The notes beneath the pieces are model-generated. The model made no database searches. It saw only the letters and a list, made by a program, of their open reading frames with translations, and was not told the DNA's origin. Positions 9,674 through 19,453 of a stretch of 64,000 nucleotides of DNA are shown one piece after another. The stretch is taken from positions 88,900-152,899 of the forward strand of contig JAIKZD010000114.1 of assembly GCA_024682555.1 (NCBI GenBank), given 5' to 3'. The stretch is from Lachnospiraceae bacterium. GTDB taxonomy: Bacteria; Bacillota; Clostridia; Lachnospirales; Lachnospiraceae. The first letter of the stretch is position 1. Every line of letters begins with the position of its first letter. The position numbers were made by a program, and so were the translations under genes.

Positions 9674-11047
9674 TCAGTTACGGGGATCACCGGAGGTATC
9701 CGAAGATACACCGGTGATGGTTTTGTGAAGTTTCACGTAATACCGAAGCCAGGCGGTAGATCCGCTGAGTACCCATACGATACCCGCAGACCACCATATT
9801 CCGGGGATACCGAAGCCCATATATCCGGTCATTATAAGGGGGATGGTGAATCTGCCTGCCACTTCCACTATACCGTTAAACAGTGCAAAGAATGCATCCG
9901 AGGCACCCATAAGAATCCCACGGACGATGTATATGAGTCCCAGTGCGGGATAAAACAGACTTGTTATCTTAAGCCCCATTCCTCCAAGCTCTATTACCGA
10001 AGGATCGGAAACAAAGAGCGATGTCAGATTCTCACCGAAGAGCTGCATGGATACGATCATGATTACGGACAAAAGAAGCATCATATACAGGCTTTTTTTA
10101 TAACCCTCATAGACCCTGTCGTATCTTCTGGCACCATAATTCTGTCCGCAGTAAGTGGAAAGAGAAGTCCCGAGGATCATATAGGGCTGGTGGATAAGCT
10201 GTTCGATCCTGTTTGTGGCGGTAAAAGCGGCTACCACAACCGAACCGTAGGAATTGACTATCCTCTGTACTGCCATGGAAGATATTGCTATGAGTCCAAA
10301 CTGCAGGGACAAAGGCACTCCGAGGCGTATGACCTTAAAGGACATGTGCAGAGTGATTGAGAAGTCTTCTTTTTTAAATTTAAAAAACGGATTATTCTTA
10401 AGAGCGAAGAGAAAGCTTGTGATCATTGCCAGAAACTGGGAAATAACGGTAGCATAAGCCGCACCCCTGATCCCCTGCCTGAAATAACAGACCATGATAA
10501 GATCCAGAATAACGTTGATAACTGTGGACATTATGAGAAAATACAGTGGTGATCTGGAATCGCCCAGAGCCTTGAGCATGGAGGCCACAAAATTATAGAT
10601 TGAAACAAAAATAAGACCGAGACATAATATCCTGGTATAGGAAACGGAGTCGGAAATTATGTTTTCAGGGGTGCTTAAAAGAGTCAGCAGACTCTTTGCA
10701 CTCAGAAATCCCGTAATACCGAATATAAGAGGAACAAGCAGCATGATAAATCCCGTATTTACGATACAGTTTCTGACCCTGTCATATTTATGGGCACCGA
10801 AATACTGGGAAACTATGATACCCCCGCCTCCGCCGATACCATTACAGAGGGCGAAAAACAGAAAAGTAATGGAAGAGGTGGCACCCACCGAAGCCAGTGC
10901 ATCGGGACCGACAAAACGCCCCACTATCATTGAATCCGCAAGGTTATAAACCTGCTGGAATATGCTTCCAAAGAGGGAAGGCAGGGCAAACAGAATGATA
11001 TGTCTCACGGGATTACCCGTGGTCATGTCCATGGTGTTATCTTTCAT
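9674..11047 (-). CDS. MATE family efflux transporter
   Basis: A 457-residue, 12-helix membrane protein of the MATE (MatE) family, which exports drugs or metabolites using an ion gradient. The N terminus shows the family pattern GNPVRHIILFALPSLFGSIF and the duplicated six-helix halves; NLADSMIVGRFVG is typical. The second MatE half begins near LGVPLSLQFG. It is divergent from another MATE gene at 11120 with 72 nt between the starts, so they may share a control region. The substrate cannot be read from the sequence. Confidence 0.9.
   Translation of the reverse strand: MKDNTMDMTTGNPVRHIILFALPSLFGSIFQQVYNLADSMIVGRFVGPDALASVGATSSITFLFFALCNGIGGGGGIIVSQYFGAHKYDRVRNCIVNTGFIMLLVPLIFGITGFLSAKSLLTLLSTPENIISDSVSYTRILCLGLIFVSIYNFVASMLKALGDSRSPLYFLIMSTVINVILDLIMVCYFRQGIRGAAYATVISQFLAMITSFLFALKNNPFFKFKKEDFSITLHMSFKVIRLGVPLSLQFGLIAISSMAVQRIVNSYGSVVVAAFTATNRIEQLIHQPYMILGTSLSTYCGQNYGARRYDRVYEGYKKSLYMMLLLSVIMIVSMQLFGENLTSLFVSDPSVIELGGMGLKITSLFYPALGLIYIVRGILMGASDAFFALFNGIVEVAGRFTIPLIMTGYMGFGIPGIWWSAGIVWVLSGSTAWLRYYVKLHKTITGVSSDTSGDPRN
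9686..9718 (+). terminator. hairpin, possible terminator for the copy 1 operon
   Basis: Arms ATCACCGG/CCGGTGAT (9686-9693, 9711-9718) and GTATC/GATAC enclose a CGAA loop, followed by GGTTTTG on the plus strand. It lies inside the last codons of the convergent MATE gene, so it would terminate transcription from dacF. The T run is short. Confidence 0.4.
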
Positions 11048-11119
11048 GTTTATATGATACCTTTTTCTGAAAATAAATGTATTATTAACCTAAACCAAAA
11101 TATTATTTTATGATCAGTA

Positions 11120-12505
11120 TTGGATAAGATGTTTTCAAGGAATAAAAATACCGCAAATCAGATAAATATGCTGGAGGGAAGCCTGCTTGACAAGATAGTG
11201 GTTTTTGCCCTTCCTTTGGCCGCAAGCAGTGTGCTGCAGCAGCTTTTTAATGCAGCGGACCTTGCCGTGGTCGGCAGATTTGCGTCTGCCCAGGCCATGG
11301 CAGCAGTCGGGAGCAATGCAGCCGTTATAAACCTGATAATATGCCTGTTTGTAGGACTTTCAGTCGGTGCAAACGCAGTGATCGCCATGCAGATAGGAAG
11401 CGGTCACAGGGAAAGGATAAGTGAAACGGTACATACCGTGATTACTGTCTCCCTTATAGCGGGTGCGGTTCTCATTATCCTCGGTATCGCCCTTTCCGCC
11501 CCGATACTTCACATGATGGGTGCTCCGGATGAAGTCTTAAGCCTTGCCGTGGTGTATTTAAGGATCTATTTCCTGGCAATGCCGGCAATAATGGTCTATA
11601 ACTACGGATCCGCAATACTCAGATCAAAGGGGGACAGCAAGAGACCGCTCTATGCGCTTATATTATCGGGAGTGATAAATATCCTCCTTAACCTGCTGTT
11701 TGTTATCGTTTTTCATCTTCATGTCATAGGGGTTGCGCTGGCAACCGTTATTTCAAACCTTTTCGGTGCGGGAATGATAATACTCTTTCTCGTGACGGAG
11801 GAAGAACCCTTCAGGTTAAGCTTTAAAAAACTGACCGTTAAACGGAAATATCTGGAACTGATGATGAAGATAGGACTGCCGGCAGGACTTCAGGGAGGCG
11901 TATTCTCACTGTCAAATGTTGTTATACAGTCGGCGGTAAACAGCTTCGGTGCAGCTGCCATAGCCGGTTCCACCGCGGCCTCTAATTTTGATTTTATCTC
12001 ATACTGTGTGATAAGCGCCTTTTCCCAGACTTCCGTAACCTTTACGAGTCAGAATTTCAGTGCAAGAAAATATGAAAGATGCAGGTCTGTTTTCAGGATG
12101 TGTATGTTATGCGGTTTTCTGACCTCAGCCTTCATCGTTTTTCTGATGGTCACCTTCAGACACGGGATAATAGAGATCTTTACCACAGATCCCGAGGTCA
12201 TTGAGTTTGCCATGAAGCGTATCATGAATGCCTTTTTCCTGCATTTTCTCATTGCAAGCTACGAGGTGAGCGGCGGATGTCTTCGTGGGATGAACCATTC
12301 CCTTCTGCCTGCGCTCATATCCATAATAGGGACCTGCGTGTTCAGGCTTCTGTATGTCTTTCTGTATGTATCGAAAGTACACACCTTTGAGGCGCTGTTC
12401 CGTGTATATCCCATCTCATGGGTGATAACCGGAATCCTGACACTTACGGCGTACTATGCGGTCAGAAGAAGGGAGTTTAAGGGGGAGCGGACAGACATTA
12501 TATAA
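11120..12505 (+). CDS. MATE family efflux transporter
   Basis: A 461-residue, 12-helix MATE protein, related to but distinct from the divergent neighbour at 9674-11047. Family segments: LDKIVVFALPLAASSVLQQL, FNAADLAVVGRFA and, in the second half, GLPAGLQGGVFSLSNVVIQS. The start is uncertain: TTG 11120, ATG 11129 (MFSRN) or ATG 11168 (MLEGSLLDK) are possible, and none has a strong RBS; the last fits the usual MATE N terminus best. A large structured repeat follows 11 nt after the stop. Confidence 0.88.
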   Translation: MDKMFSRNKNTANQINMLEGSLLDKIVVFALPLAASSVLQQLFNAADLAVVGRFASAQAMAAVGSNAAVINLIICLFVGLSVGANAVIAMQIGSGHRERISETVHTVITVSLIAGAVLIILGIALSAPILHMMGAPDEVLSLAVVYLRIYFLAMPAIMVYNYGSAILRSKGDSKRPLYALILSGVINILLNLLFVIVFHLHVIGVALATVISNLFGAGMIILFLVTEEEPFRLSFKKLTVKRKYLELMMKIGLPAGLQGGVFSLSNVVIQSAVNSFGAAAIAGSTAASNFDFISYCVISAFSQTSVTFTSQNFSARKYERCRSVFRMCMLCGFLTSAFIVFLMVTFRHGIIEIFTTDPEVIEFAMKRIMNAFFLHFLIASYEVSGGCLRGMNHSLLPALISIIGTCVFRLLYVFLYVSKVHTFEALFRVYPISWVITGILTLTAYYAVRRREFKGERTDII

Positions 12506-12516
12506 CGGTATACCGT

Positions 12517-12640
12517 GTCAAAAGCGCCATGCAGCGAAGCTGCATGAGCAATTCGCATGGAGACAGGGCCGGAAAGTGAACTTTCCGGCCCTGCCATCAT
12601 GCGAATTCATCATGGCACTTTGTGCCATTTGACTTTTGAC
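12517..12640. repeat. 124-nt closed multi-hairpin element
   Basis: The ends GTCAAAAG (12517-12524) and CTTTTGAC (12633-12640) pair perfectly and enclose three hairpins. The first is CATGCAGC/GCTGCATG (12528-12546). The second is long, with outer arms AATTCGCATG/CATGCGAATT (12550-12559, 12598-12607) and inner arms CAGGGCCGGAAAGT/ACTTTCCGGCCCTG (12564-12577, 12580-12593). The third is ATGGCAC/GTGCCAT (12612-12628). Nearly every base is paired. It sits between two convergent genes. It could be a bidirectional terminator, a mobile palindromic element or a structured RNA; I cannot tell which. Confidence 0.6.
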
Positions 12641-12671
12641 CCTATCCTCCTAATACGGTCAGTCTTTATAT

Positions 12672-13850
12672 TCAGTTCATGCATTTCCTTAGATCTTCAA
12701 GAAATCGGGAAAGTCTCTCCCTTGTTACATGCTGCATAACCACTATATGGGACAGATCTCCGCCGAGCCTGTCATCATGATCCGGCGCGAGGTCATATTT
12801 TTCGGTTATCTCCTCCGGAGGACGTTTGAAGTATACCGTATTGGATGCATGTTCCAGCCAGGCCTGACAGCCGGTCTTGTTTAGTTCTTCACACAGCCAT
12901 GCGGCATTTTCAAGCATTTCTTCGGTCTGTTTTTCAAATTCTTCCCTGCTTGTATGACGTATTATCCACCAGAGCTTAAGGGGCGACAGCGCAGAACGGG
13001 AACAGTTTATCATGGGCATGTTCCGGTTTAAATAGGAAACATCGAAGGGATTCTGATTGTTAAGGATCTCCTTTGTTGTAAGAAAGATCCCGGCGGGTTC
13101 ATCCATGCCGAAATATTTGTGGCCGCTTATGGCAATGGAATCAAAGGGATGGAGCTTTCTGTTTAAGATATCGCTGTATTTTGTATGAGGGATGTATCCG
13201 CCGAAAAGAGCAGCGTCGATATGACGGTAAACCTCGATCTCCGGATGTCTTGAAAGAACAGCGTTCAGAGCGTCCTGATCATCAATGCCGCCTTTAAAGG
13301 TAGTTCCCATTGCGTATACTACAAGTGCCGGACGATCCGGCTTAAGGGCTTTTTCGAATTCCGCAGGATCCATGCTTCCGTGAACATCGGAGGGGATCAG
13401 CACCATATCCAGATTCTGCAGATCCGCCAGACGTCTGCTTGAATAATGGGCGGAATCCGATACATACAGGACGGGTTTCTTTTTTGTTTTTTTCTCAAGA
13501 TATTTAGATCCGAAATAAAGGCCGTGATTATTACCGTCAGTCCCGCTGAAGGTGACTATTCCCCAGACCTCGTCTTCATTAAAGCCGTATAGGGGTCCGA
13601 AATATTCAATGACTTCCCTTTCATATTCGAGAGTATTAGGAACCTTTTCGTGTATGTCAAAAGGATCCCCCGCATTGTCAAGGGTTGACAGGTTGATCCC
13701 GCTTCCTGCGATCCACTTGTAAAATCCGACAAGTTTGCTTTTCTGGTTAAGGGGATATCCGAAATCAACTGTTTTCTGTTTCATGACCGAAGCGGCAAAG
13801 TCATCAAGCCTTGCCTCATACGGATCATAGCTAATGTTGTTTATGCTCAT
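12672..13850 (-). CDS. PLP-dependent decarboxylase, histidine decarboxylase-like
   Basis: A 392-residue group II PLP-dependent amino-acid decarboxylase; the closest family I recognise is the PLP-type histidine decarboxylases, which make histamine. Motifs: TFSGTDGNNHGLYFG near the cofactor phosphate, DSAHYS, the HIDAALFGG aspartate that contacts the PLP ring, and ISGHKYFGMDEPAG with the Schiff-base lysine. The start is the ATG at 13850 (MSINNIS), preceded by GGAGGTG; an upstream in-frame ATG lacks an RBS. It lies 77 nt downstream of an AraC-type regulator on the same strand, which may control it. Substrate specificity is inferred only from family resemblance. Confidence 0.82.
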   Translation of the reverse strand: MSINNISYDPYEARLDDFAASVMKQKTVDFGYPLNQKSKLVGFYKWIAGSGINLSTLDNAGDPFDIHEKVPNTLEYEREVIEYFGPLYGFNEDEVWGIVTFSGTDGNNHGLYFGSKYLEKKTKKKPVLYVSDSAHYSSRRLADLQNLDMVLIPSDVHGSMDPAEFEKALKPDRPALVVYAMGTTFKGGIDDQDALNAVLSRHPEIEVYRHIDAALFGGYIPHTKYSDILNRKLHPFDSIAISGHKYFGMDEPAGIFLTTKEILNNQNPFDVSYLNRNMPMINCSRSALSPLKLWWIIRHTSREEFEKQTEEMLENAAWLCEELNKTGCQAWLEHASNTVYFKRPPEEITEKYDLAPDHDDRLGGDLSHIVVMQHVTRERLSRFLEDLRKCMN

Positions 13851-13927
13851 GGTCACCTCCGATTGTTGTATTCCCTGTCTGTCTATAATCATAGCGGTTA
13901 TCAGGGATAATTACAATAAGGGTATCT

Positions 13928-14842
13928 CTATGTATTACCCTTCCTGTCAGACATCCTGCGGTATTCCCTGGGAGAGCAGTTCATATACTGCCTGAAGATC
14001 TTTCCGAAATAGCTGTCGGATGCAAATCCGCAGTCTTCACCTATAAGGGATATGGATCTTGCACTCATCTTAAGTTCTTCGGCAGCCATGCGGACCCTGT
14101 AGTGGTTGAGATAATCCATGGGAGTAAACCCGATCTGGCGCTTAAAGCATCTTGAGCATTCCCTGGGACTGATATCCGCGGAAGAAGCGATATCCTCGAG
14201 ATAGATCTTTTCCCTGAAATGCTCATGGATATAGTTCATCATCTGTTTCATCCTGTTACTGTCAACGGAATCGATCTTTCCGGAATTTTTTCTTGTTTCC
14301 TCTGTTTCATCAAGAAGGATGAGCCACAGCTCCGACAGGGCAGAACGGGACCTCATCTCATAGCCGTATTCCTCCGCTTTGAAAAGGGAGACCGTCTCAT
14401 CTATCAGAGTCATCATTCTGAGGCCTTCTCTGTTTTGGGGCCTTATGGCAAAACAGTCAAGATCCCTGCACAGGGTTACGGGACTGACATATTTTTCCTC
14501 AAACACGCTGCCGTATTCTCCTGTCAGGATCGACCTGTCAAAGAAAAAGGTGTAACAGGACTTGCCTGCAGGGTCATCTCTCCAGCTGACCGAATGGAGG
14601 ATACTGCTGTTTACAAAGGCTGCCTCCCCGCAGTTTAAATGTACCGTGTGATCCGGAGTCTTAAGGATCATCCCGTCCTTTAAGGGAATGGTCAGTTCGA
14701 AAAAATCATGCCAGTGCCAGCCGGCGATGCCGCCGGTCATTCTGGCAAAGTCCGTATATTTGATAACAAAGGGAAAATTTTTGCTGAAGGGAATAGATTC
14801 CCTGTTGTCCTCATCGGTTGAAAAGTTGTAGTTTACGATCAT
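13928..14842 (-). CDS. AraC family transcriptional regulator
   Basis: A 304-residue regulator with an N-terminal cupin-like sensing domain (WHWHDFFEL, about 45-52) and a C-terminal pair of AraC helix-turn-helix motifs (about 205-300: YLEDIASSADISPRECSRCF, then IGEDCGFASDSYFGKIFRQY and CSPREYRR). It probably controls the decarboxylase 77 nt downstream in the same orientation. The 178-bp gap to the HPr-like gene on the other strand holds a TATAAT-like box near 14954 and may be a shared control region. Confidence 0.9.
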   Translation of the reverse strand: MIVNYNFSTDEDNRESIPFSKNFPFVIKYTDFARMTGGIAGWHWHDFFELTIPLKDGMILKTPDHTVHLNCGEAAFVNSSILHSVSWRDDPAGKSCYTFFFDRSILTGEYGSVFEEKYVSPVTLCRDLDCFAIRPQNREGLRMMTLIDETVSLFKAEEYGYEMRSRSALSELWLILLDETEETRKNSGKIDSVDSNRMKQMMNYIHEHFREKIYLEDIASSADISPRECSRCFKRQIGFTPMDYLNHYRVRMAAEELKMSARSISLIGEDCGFASDSYFGKIFRQYMNCSPREYRRMSDRKGNT

Positions 14843-15020
14843 ATATTTATATTATTCTCCAAAAATGCCGTAAAACCGGAAAATCCATCTGTCCGGATAT
14901 TTATAAAACCTGTCCGTTTATGTACTTACAATATGGCATCCATAGGATTATCATATAATCAGAAAGAAAGAAATGCAAGTATTCAGACAGATAGATCAAA
15001 ACAAAAAAGGAGGGATCGGT

Positions 15021-15257
15021 ATGTTAAACTATTCGGTAAAGATCAATTCGGTAAAAGACCTTATGGAACTTAAGAAAATAGCTGACAGGTACGGTATCAG
15101 GGGTAAGATAAACCAGAACGGATTTCACGGAGATCTGAGATCTGTATTTTCGAACCTGATATACCTGCCCCTTGACGAAGCAAATATCGAGATCGATGAT
15201 TATTATGAATCCCAGGTCGACTATATTACGGAGGCCATCGGAAAGCTTTCCGCATAA
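15021..15257 (+). CDS. HPr-like small protein lacking the phosphorylatable histidine
   Basis: A 78-residue protein starting at ATG 15021, behind a strong AAGGAGGG (15007-15014). The pattern of YSVKINSVKDLMELKKIADRYG, IRGKINQN, HGDLRSVFSNLIY and IEIDDYYESQVDYITEAI matches the beta-alpha-beta-beta-alpha-beta-alpha layout of the phosphocarrier protein HPr. At the place of the active His (G-[LIV]-H-A-R-P) there is no histidine, so it is unlikely to carry phosphate in the PTS; it may be a regulatory relative. Its 3' end overlaps the ruined end of the antisense kinase pseudogene. Confidence 0.65.
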   Translation: MLNYSVKINSVKDLMELKKIADRYGIRGKINQNGFHGDLRSVFSNLIYLPLDEANIEIDDYYESQVDYITEAIGKLSA

Positions 15258-17697
15258 AGAGAGAGCGTAAAACGGATCAGGAACAGACCGGATACGGTAT
15301 CTCCCGAGCAGGTCATCATGGGAACGTCACCTTCAAAAAAGCGAAGGATCACGGCATCATAGTTGTTTTCGATCTCTGCACAGGCATTAAGATCTACCTG
15401 GCAATCATTTAAAAATTGCCCGATCTTTTCAAGAGAAGACCGTAAATACTCACCGGCCGAAGGATCAAGGGAGTTGAGCTTATTGACAGCCTCTTCATCA
15501 TCTGCAACGGTCCCGCAGAAGAAAGGGTATATCGTTACAGTGAAAAGAGAGGTGATCTCCTGTTCGGAGAAGCCCATTATCGGATTATCGTAGCCCTTTT
15601 CACGAAATGCCCCACACACATCCACAAGCTCTTTGTAGGTGGTGGGAACGGTTAAGCCTTCTTTTTCGAAAAGACTGTTGTTAACAAGCATCCCATAGGT
15701 ATTTGAGAATACCGGTACCATGGGAAGCGAACCATCCTCCGTTTTCAGGATTATGTTTTTCCTGATACAGTCAAGATCGAGTCCCAGTGCGGGATCTGCC
15801 AGATCTACGGCATGATCTATGGAAGATTTATACTGATCTCTGCCGTACATCCAGGAGTAATTGACATAGATATCAGGTGCATCGTTTCCGTTTAAGACCG
15901 TGCCGATCATGTTGTTATAATCATCGATCTTTATATACGTCAGTTCGGCATTGGGATAATACTCATTGAAAGCGTCAAATTCGGCTTCCAGTGCTCTGAT
16001 GGCTCTTGTCGCATCCAGACCATTCATTACCGGCATCTGTATGTCCATAAAGATAAGATCGTAACTGTCCTCTGCCGCTTCGCTTATCATATCCACGCAG
16101 ACCTGCCCGTTTTCCGCACGATCGGCGATTATCCCAAAGGTATTCAGCATGTAGGATATGATCTCCCAGTTGATATCATTATCCTCGGTTACCAGGATGT
16201 GCATACCCTGTATATCCGAATGATCGTCTTCCGGCTCAATGGAAACGGGCTTCTTTCCGGTAAGACGGTTAATCTTATCATAAAGCGTCGAGCGGAACAG
16301 CGGTTTGCTGACAAAGCCGCTGGCTCCGGCCTCTTTTGCCCTGTCCTCGATATCCGACCAGTCATAGGCGGAGATCAGTAAGATGGGAATATCAGGGCCT
16401 ACCTCCGGACGGATCCGCCTGATGGTCTCAAGGCCGTCCATTTCAGGCATTTTCCAGTCAACGATGACAATGTCGTAATCCTGTCCGGACTGATGTCTCT
16501 GTTTTATCATGTCAAGGGCCTGTGAACCGCTTCGCGCTTCCCATACAGACGCACCGAGAGATTCAAGGGTGCCGGAAGTAGTCTGAAGCATGATATCATC
16601 ATCATCAACGATCAGTATGTCAAGGGGATCAAGTTTCATGTCATCCCGCTGTCTGTCGGAAATGGGGATGTCCAGTATGATAGTGAAGGTTGTTCCTTTG
16701 CCCTGTTCGCTCTTGCAGTCAATGGTTCCGCCGAGCAGTTCTACCATCTGTCTGGTAATGGTAAGCCCCAGGCCGGTTCCCTGAATGCTGTTAACGCGGC
16801 TGTCTGTCTGCCTGGAAAAAGGCTGATACATGTTTGCCATGAACTCCGGGCTCATTCCGATGCCCGTATCAGACACAATATAGGACATTTTTACGCAGCC
16901 GGGCAGGGTACTCTTTCCCTGATGCAGATCCACACTGACTAATCCGCCGGGTTGTGTGTATTTGATGGCATTTGAGAGGATGTTGATATAGATCTGATTC
17001 AGTCTTAACTGGTCGGCATACAGGTATTCCTTTTCCATCTGATCGATATTAAAGCTGAATTCTATATTTTTTTCCTTGATCATGGGCTGGGAAATATTAA
17101 TAAGGTTCTCAACCGTTTCAACAATGGAGAAGGTCATGGGACTCAGTTTCAGTTTCCCGCTTTCCACCTTCGATATATCAAGAATGTCATTTATAAGAGT
17201 CAGAAGATGATTGCCGGCAAGACTGATCTTTCGGAGATTTTCCGCTGTGGATTCCACATCCCCGAGATTTTTTTCGGCAATGGCCGTAAGCCCCAGTATG
17301 GCATTCATGGGAGTACGTATATCATGTGACATGGTCGAGAGGAAATCGGTTTTTGCCCTGTTTGCGGATTCCGCTTCCATTGCCGAGATCTGAAGGCGCC
17401 GGTTTAAGTGACGCATATAGACCATATCGCAGATGAACAGGATCAGTAAACCGGTAAATACCATGCCAAACAGCAGCCGGTTTTCGGTATCCGTATCAAC
17501 ATTGAGGTCCTCTGCCGGCACGATTCCAAGTAACGTCCAGCCGGCGGTGGCCAATACGGGGGTATAGGCAAGAATGCACTCCTGTCCGTGGGAGTTGATC
17601 ATGGAAACGGAACCGGTTGATGAAGTAATGCTGTGAAACAGTTTGTCAGCCGATCCGGGGTCAGTGGGATTATATGACTTTACCGGAAAAGAAACAT
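15221..17697 (-). pseudogene. scrambled hybrid sensor kinase fused to a solute-binding-protein fragment
   Basis: One long frame that looks truncated at both ends. In order: the tail of a Cache sensor domain (from about 17677, no in-frame ATG before 17602), a transmembrane helix, HisKA ([12 protein letters not shown]), HATPase, a first receiver (LILIVDDDD region; VIVDWKMPEMDG), and a second receiver that stops after FMDIQMPVMNGLDATRAIRA. At about 16000 it passes in frame into the middle of a family 1 extracellular solute-binding protein (FDAFNEYYPNAELTY, PTTYKELVDVC). That fragment runs to GDVPMMTCSGDTVSG, then ends in about 20 nonsense residues antisense to the HPr-like gene. Related proteins usually carry the binding domain at the N terminus, outside the cell; here it would be cytoplasmic. 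I read it as a deletion product. Confidence 0.75.
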
Positions 17698-17725
17698 AAA
17701 AAAGGGACAGATTTCTGCCTGTCCC
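17698..17725 (-). terminator. intrinsic terminator downstream of the surface-protein remnant
   Basis: On the minus strand, GGGACAG and CTGTCCC arms (17704-17710, 17719-17725) are followed by TTTTTT. It would end transcription of the upstream surface-protein gene. The kinase remnant begins immediately after it, which supports loss of the kinase's own 5' end. Confidence 0.8.
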
Positions 17726-17828
17726 TCATTAAATTTCCTTGCGGCTTAATATTTCGATCCCCTTATGCAGGATCAGTTGAAGAGATTTCTCCACCACTAC
17801 AGGATATCCTTTGGTCCGATGGTAAAGA

Positions 17829-19390
17829 TTATGGTTTTGTCTTCCAGTTTCCGGGTCTGGGTGTGTACAGAACGACATCAGTAACTATCTTACAGTTATT
17901 TATCGGGGATTTCGTGATCTTGAAAGTCATATCCTTTTTCCCCTTAAGATTCCCTTTTCCGGTGATGGTGACTGTCGGAAGTTTTGTTGTCGAATCTGTT
18001 GTTATCGCTGTATTTCCGGTAAATTTCAGGGTATAATCCTTCCCCTCTTTCAGCGGGATATCATAAAGCTTAACGGTCACAGCGGGTTTCACTCCGGATT
18101 TTACATAAGGGTACTCATAAGGTGCTTCCCCGTCCAGGGTAATCGCTGCCGTGTCTATATCTGCCGGTCTGATCGTAAAGGTTTTGCTTACACTTCCGGT
18201 ATAACCGCCGATTCCGCTGATGGTTACCCTGGCTTTGCCTGCATTCTCGTTCCTGTCATAAATCAGTTTGTAGTCCGCATCTTTTTCAAGTTCCGTGCCG
18301 TTATACTTTACGACCGGTTCAGGTACCTGTTTAATTCCGCTAAAATCGCAGTCCGCAGGCCCTGTTATCACTGTCTTTCTGATCGGGATCGCTAAGATCC
18401 TGAAGGTTACGGTCATTTTTCCGACATATCCCTCTTCCTCGACCCCTTTGATCACTATCTTTGCAGTCCCGGGCAAGGTGTTGTCCGTGTATCCGACCAC
18501 CGTATAGTGTGTGTCCTTTGTCAGAACAGTATTTCCGTCCCGGATGGTCACCTCCGGTTTGAATTCTTCTCCCGTATACTGTCTGTCTGCGATCTTATCG
18601 ACCTTTAAAACACTCACGGGTTTTTTCCCGGAATCCGCGATCACAAAGGGTATTACCTTTTCTCCGGTATAGTTACCTGTTCCCGTGATCTTTATATAGT
18701 ATTTTCCGCTTTCTCTCGGGAGACGGTATTCGATGCAGTATATATCCGCAAAATAGGAAATTTCGCAAATGCATAAGTTCCGATCACTGACACCGGTTTT
18801 CCGGAGATCCTGTTCGGAATGACCAGTTCTCCTCTTGCACTTCCATTGAATCCGGTAATCTTGATCGAGCCATTATTCAGTTCTTCATATATCAGACTAT
18901 ACTTAGCTCCATCATATGGTACATAAGAGGAACCCATCAGTTCATCTTCCGTTTCATCCTTTTCAATGGATTCCACGATCTCAGACGGACTTTCTTCCAA
19001 AACACCGGCTTCTTCCGGTATGATCATTTCCAAAGCATCGTCCTCATCAGGCATTTCCTCTGTCAAAACATCCTCTTCAGATGCGGCTGTTTCCGAAATA
19101 TCGGCGTTTTCCGATATTATCATGTCCGTAATGTCATCTTTTGATGTGGCTGTTTCCGAAACATCTGTATTTTCCGGGATATAAGTGTCCGCCACATCTT
19201 CTTTTGGCACAGCCGTTTCCGGTTCATCGGCATTTTCCTGCATAACCGTATCATTGATGTCTGCTTCCCTCAGAATGTCTGCATCAATAAGATCAACCGT
19301 CTCTGCCATGGAAGTATGGATCTGACTGTCACATAATAATGTCAGACAGATCAATGCTGCTATAACGCTCCTTAATGCTTTTTTCTTCAT
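17829..19390 (-). pseudogene. secreted acidic-repeat / leucine-rich / Ig-like surface protein, frameshifted
   Basis: The frame from 19390 encodes a signal peptide (MKKKALRSVIAALICLTLLC), an acidic region with imperfect repeats of about 21 residues (ENxDxxETAxxxxD), and the first turn of a BspA-type leucine-rich domain (LVIPNRISGKPVSVIGTYAF). It then breaks down and stops at 18692. A second frame, open from about 18750 to 17829, carries tandem Ig-like repeats (for example ITGTGNYTGEKVIPFVI and ISGIGGYTGSVSKTFTI). The parts clearly belong to one cell-surface protein; the leucine-rich region was probably lost by an internal deletion with a frame change near 18745. The last residues (TPRPGNWKTKP) also look out of frame. 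Confidence 0.7.
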
Positions 19391-19453
19391 AACATTCCTT
19401 TCCCCGAGTTTGATGCTGTTAATGGCCGGTTTTCCGCTGTGATCCTTTACATG

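Noticed and set aside
9725..10360. Long plus-strand frame opposite the MATE gene
   Set aside because: It is antisense to a clear membrane protein and shows no domain-like pattern or RBS.
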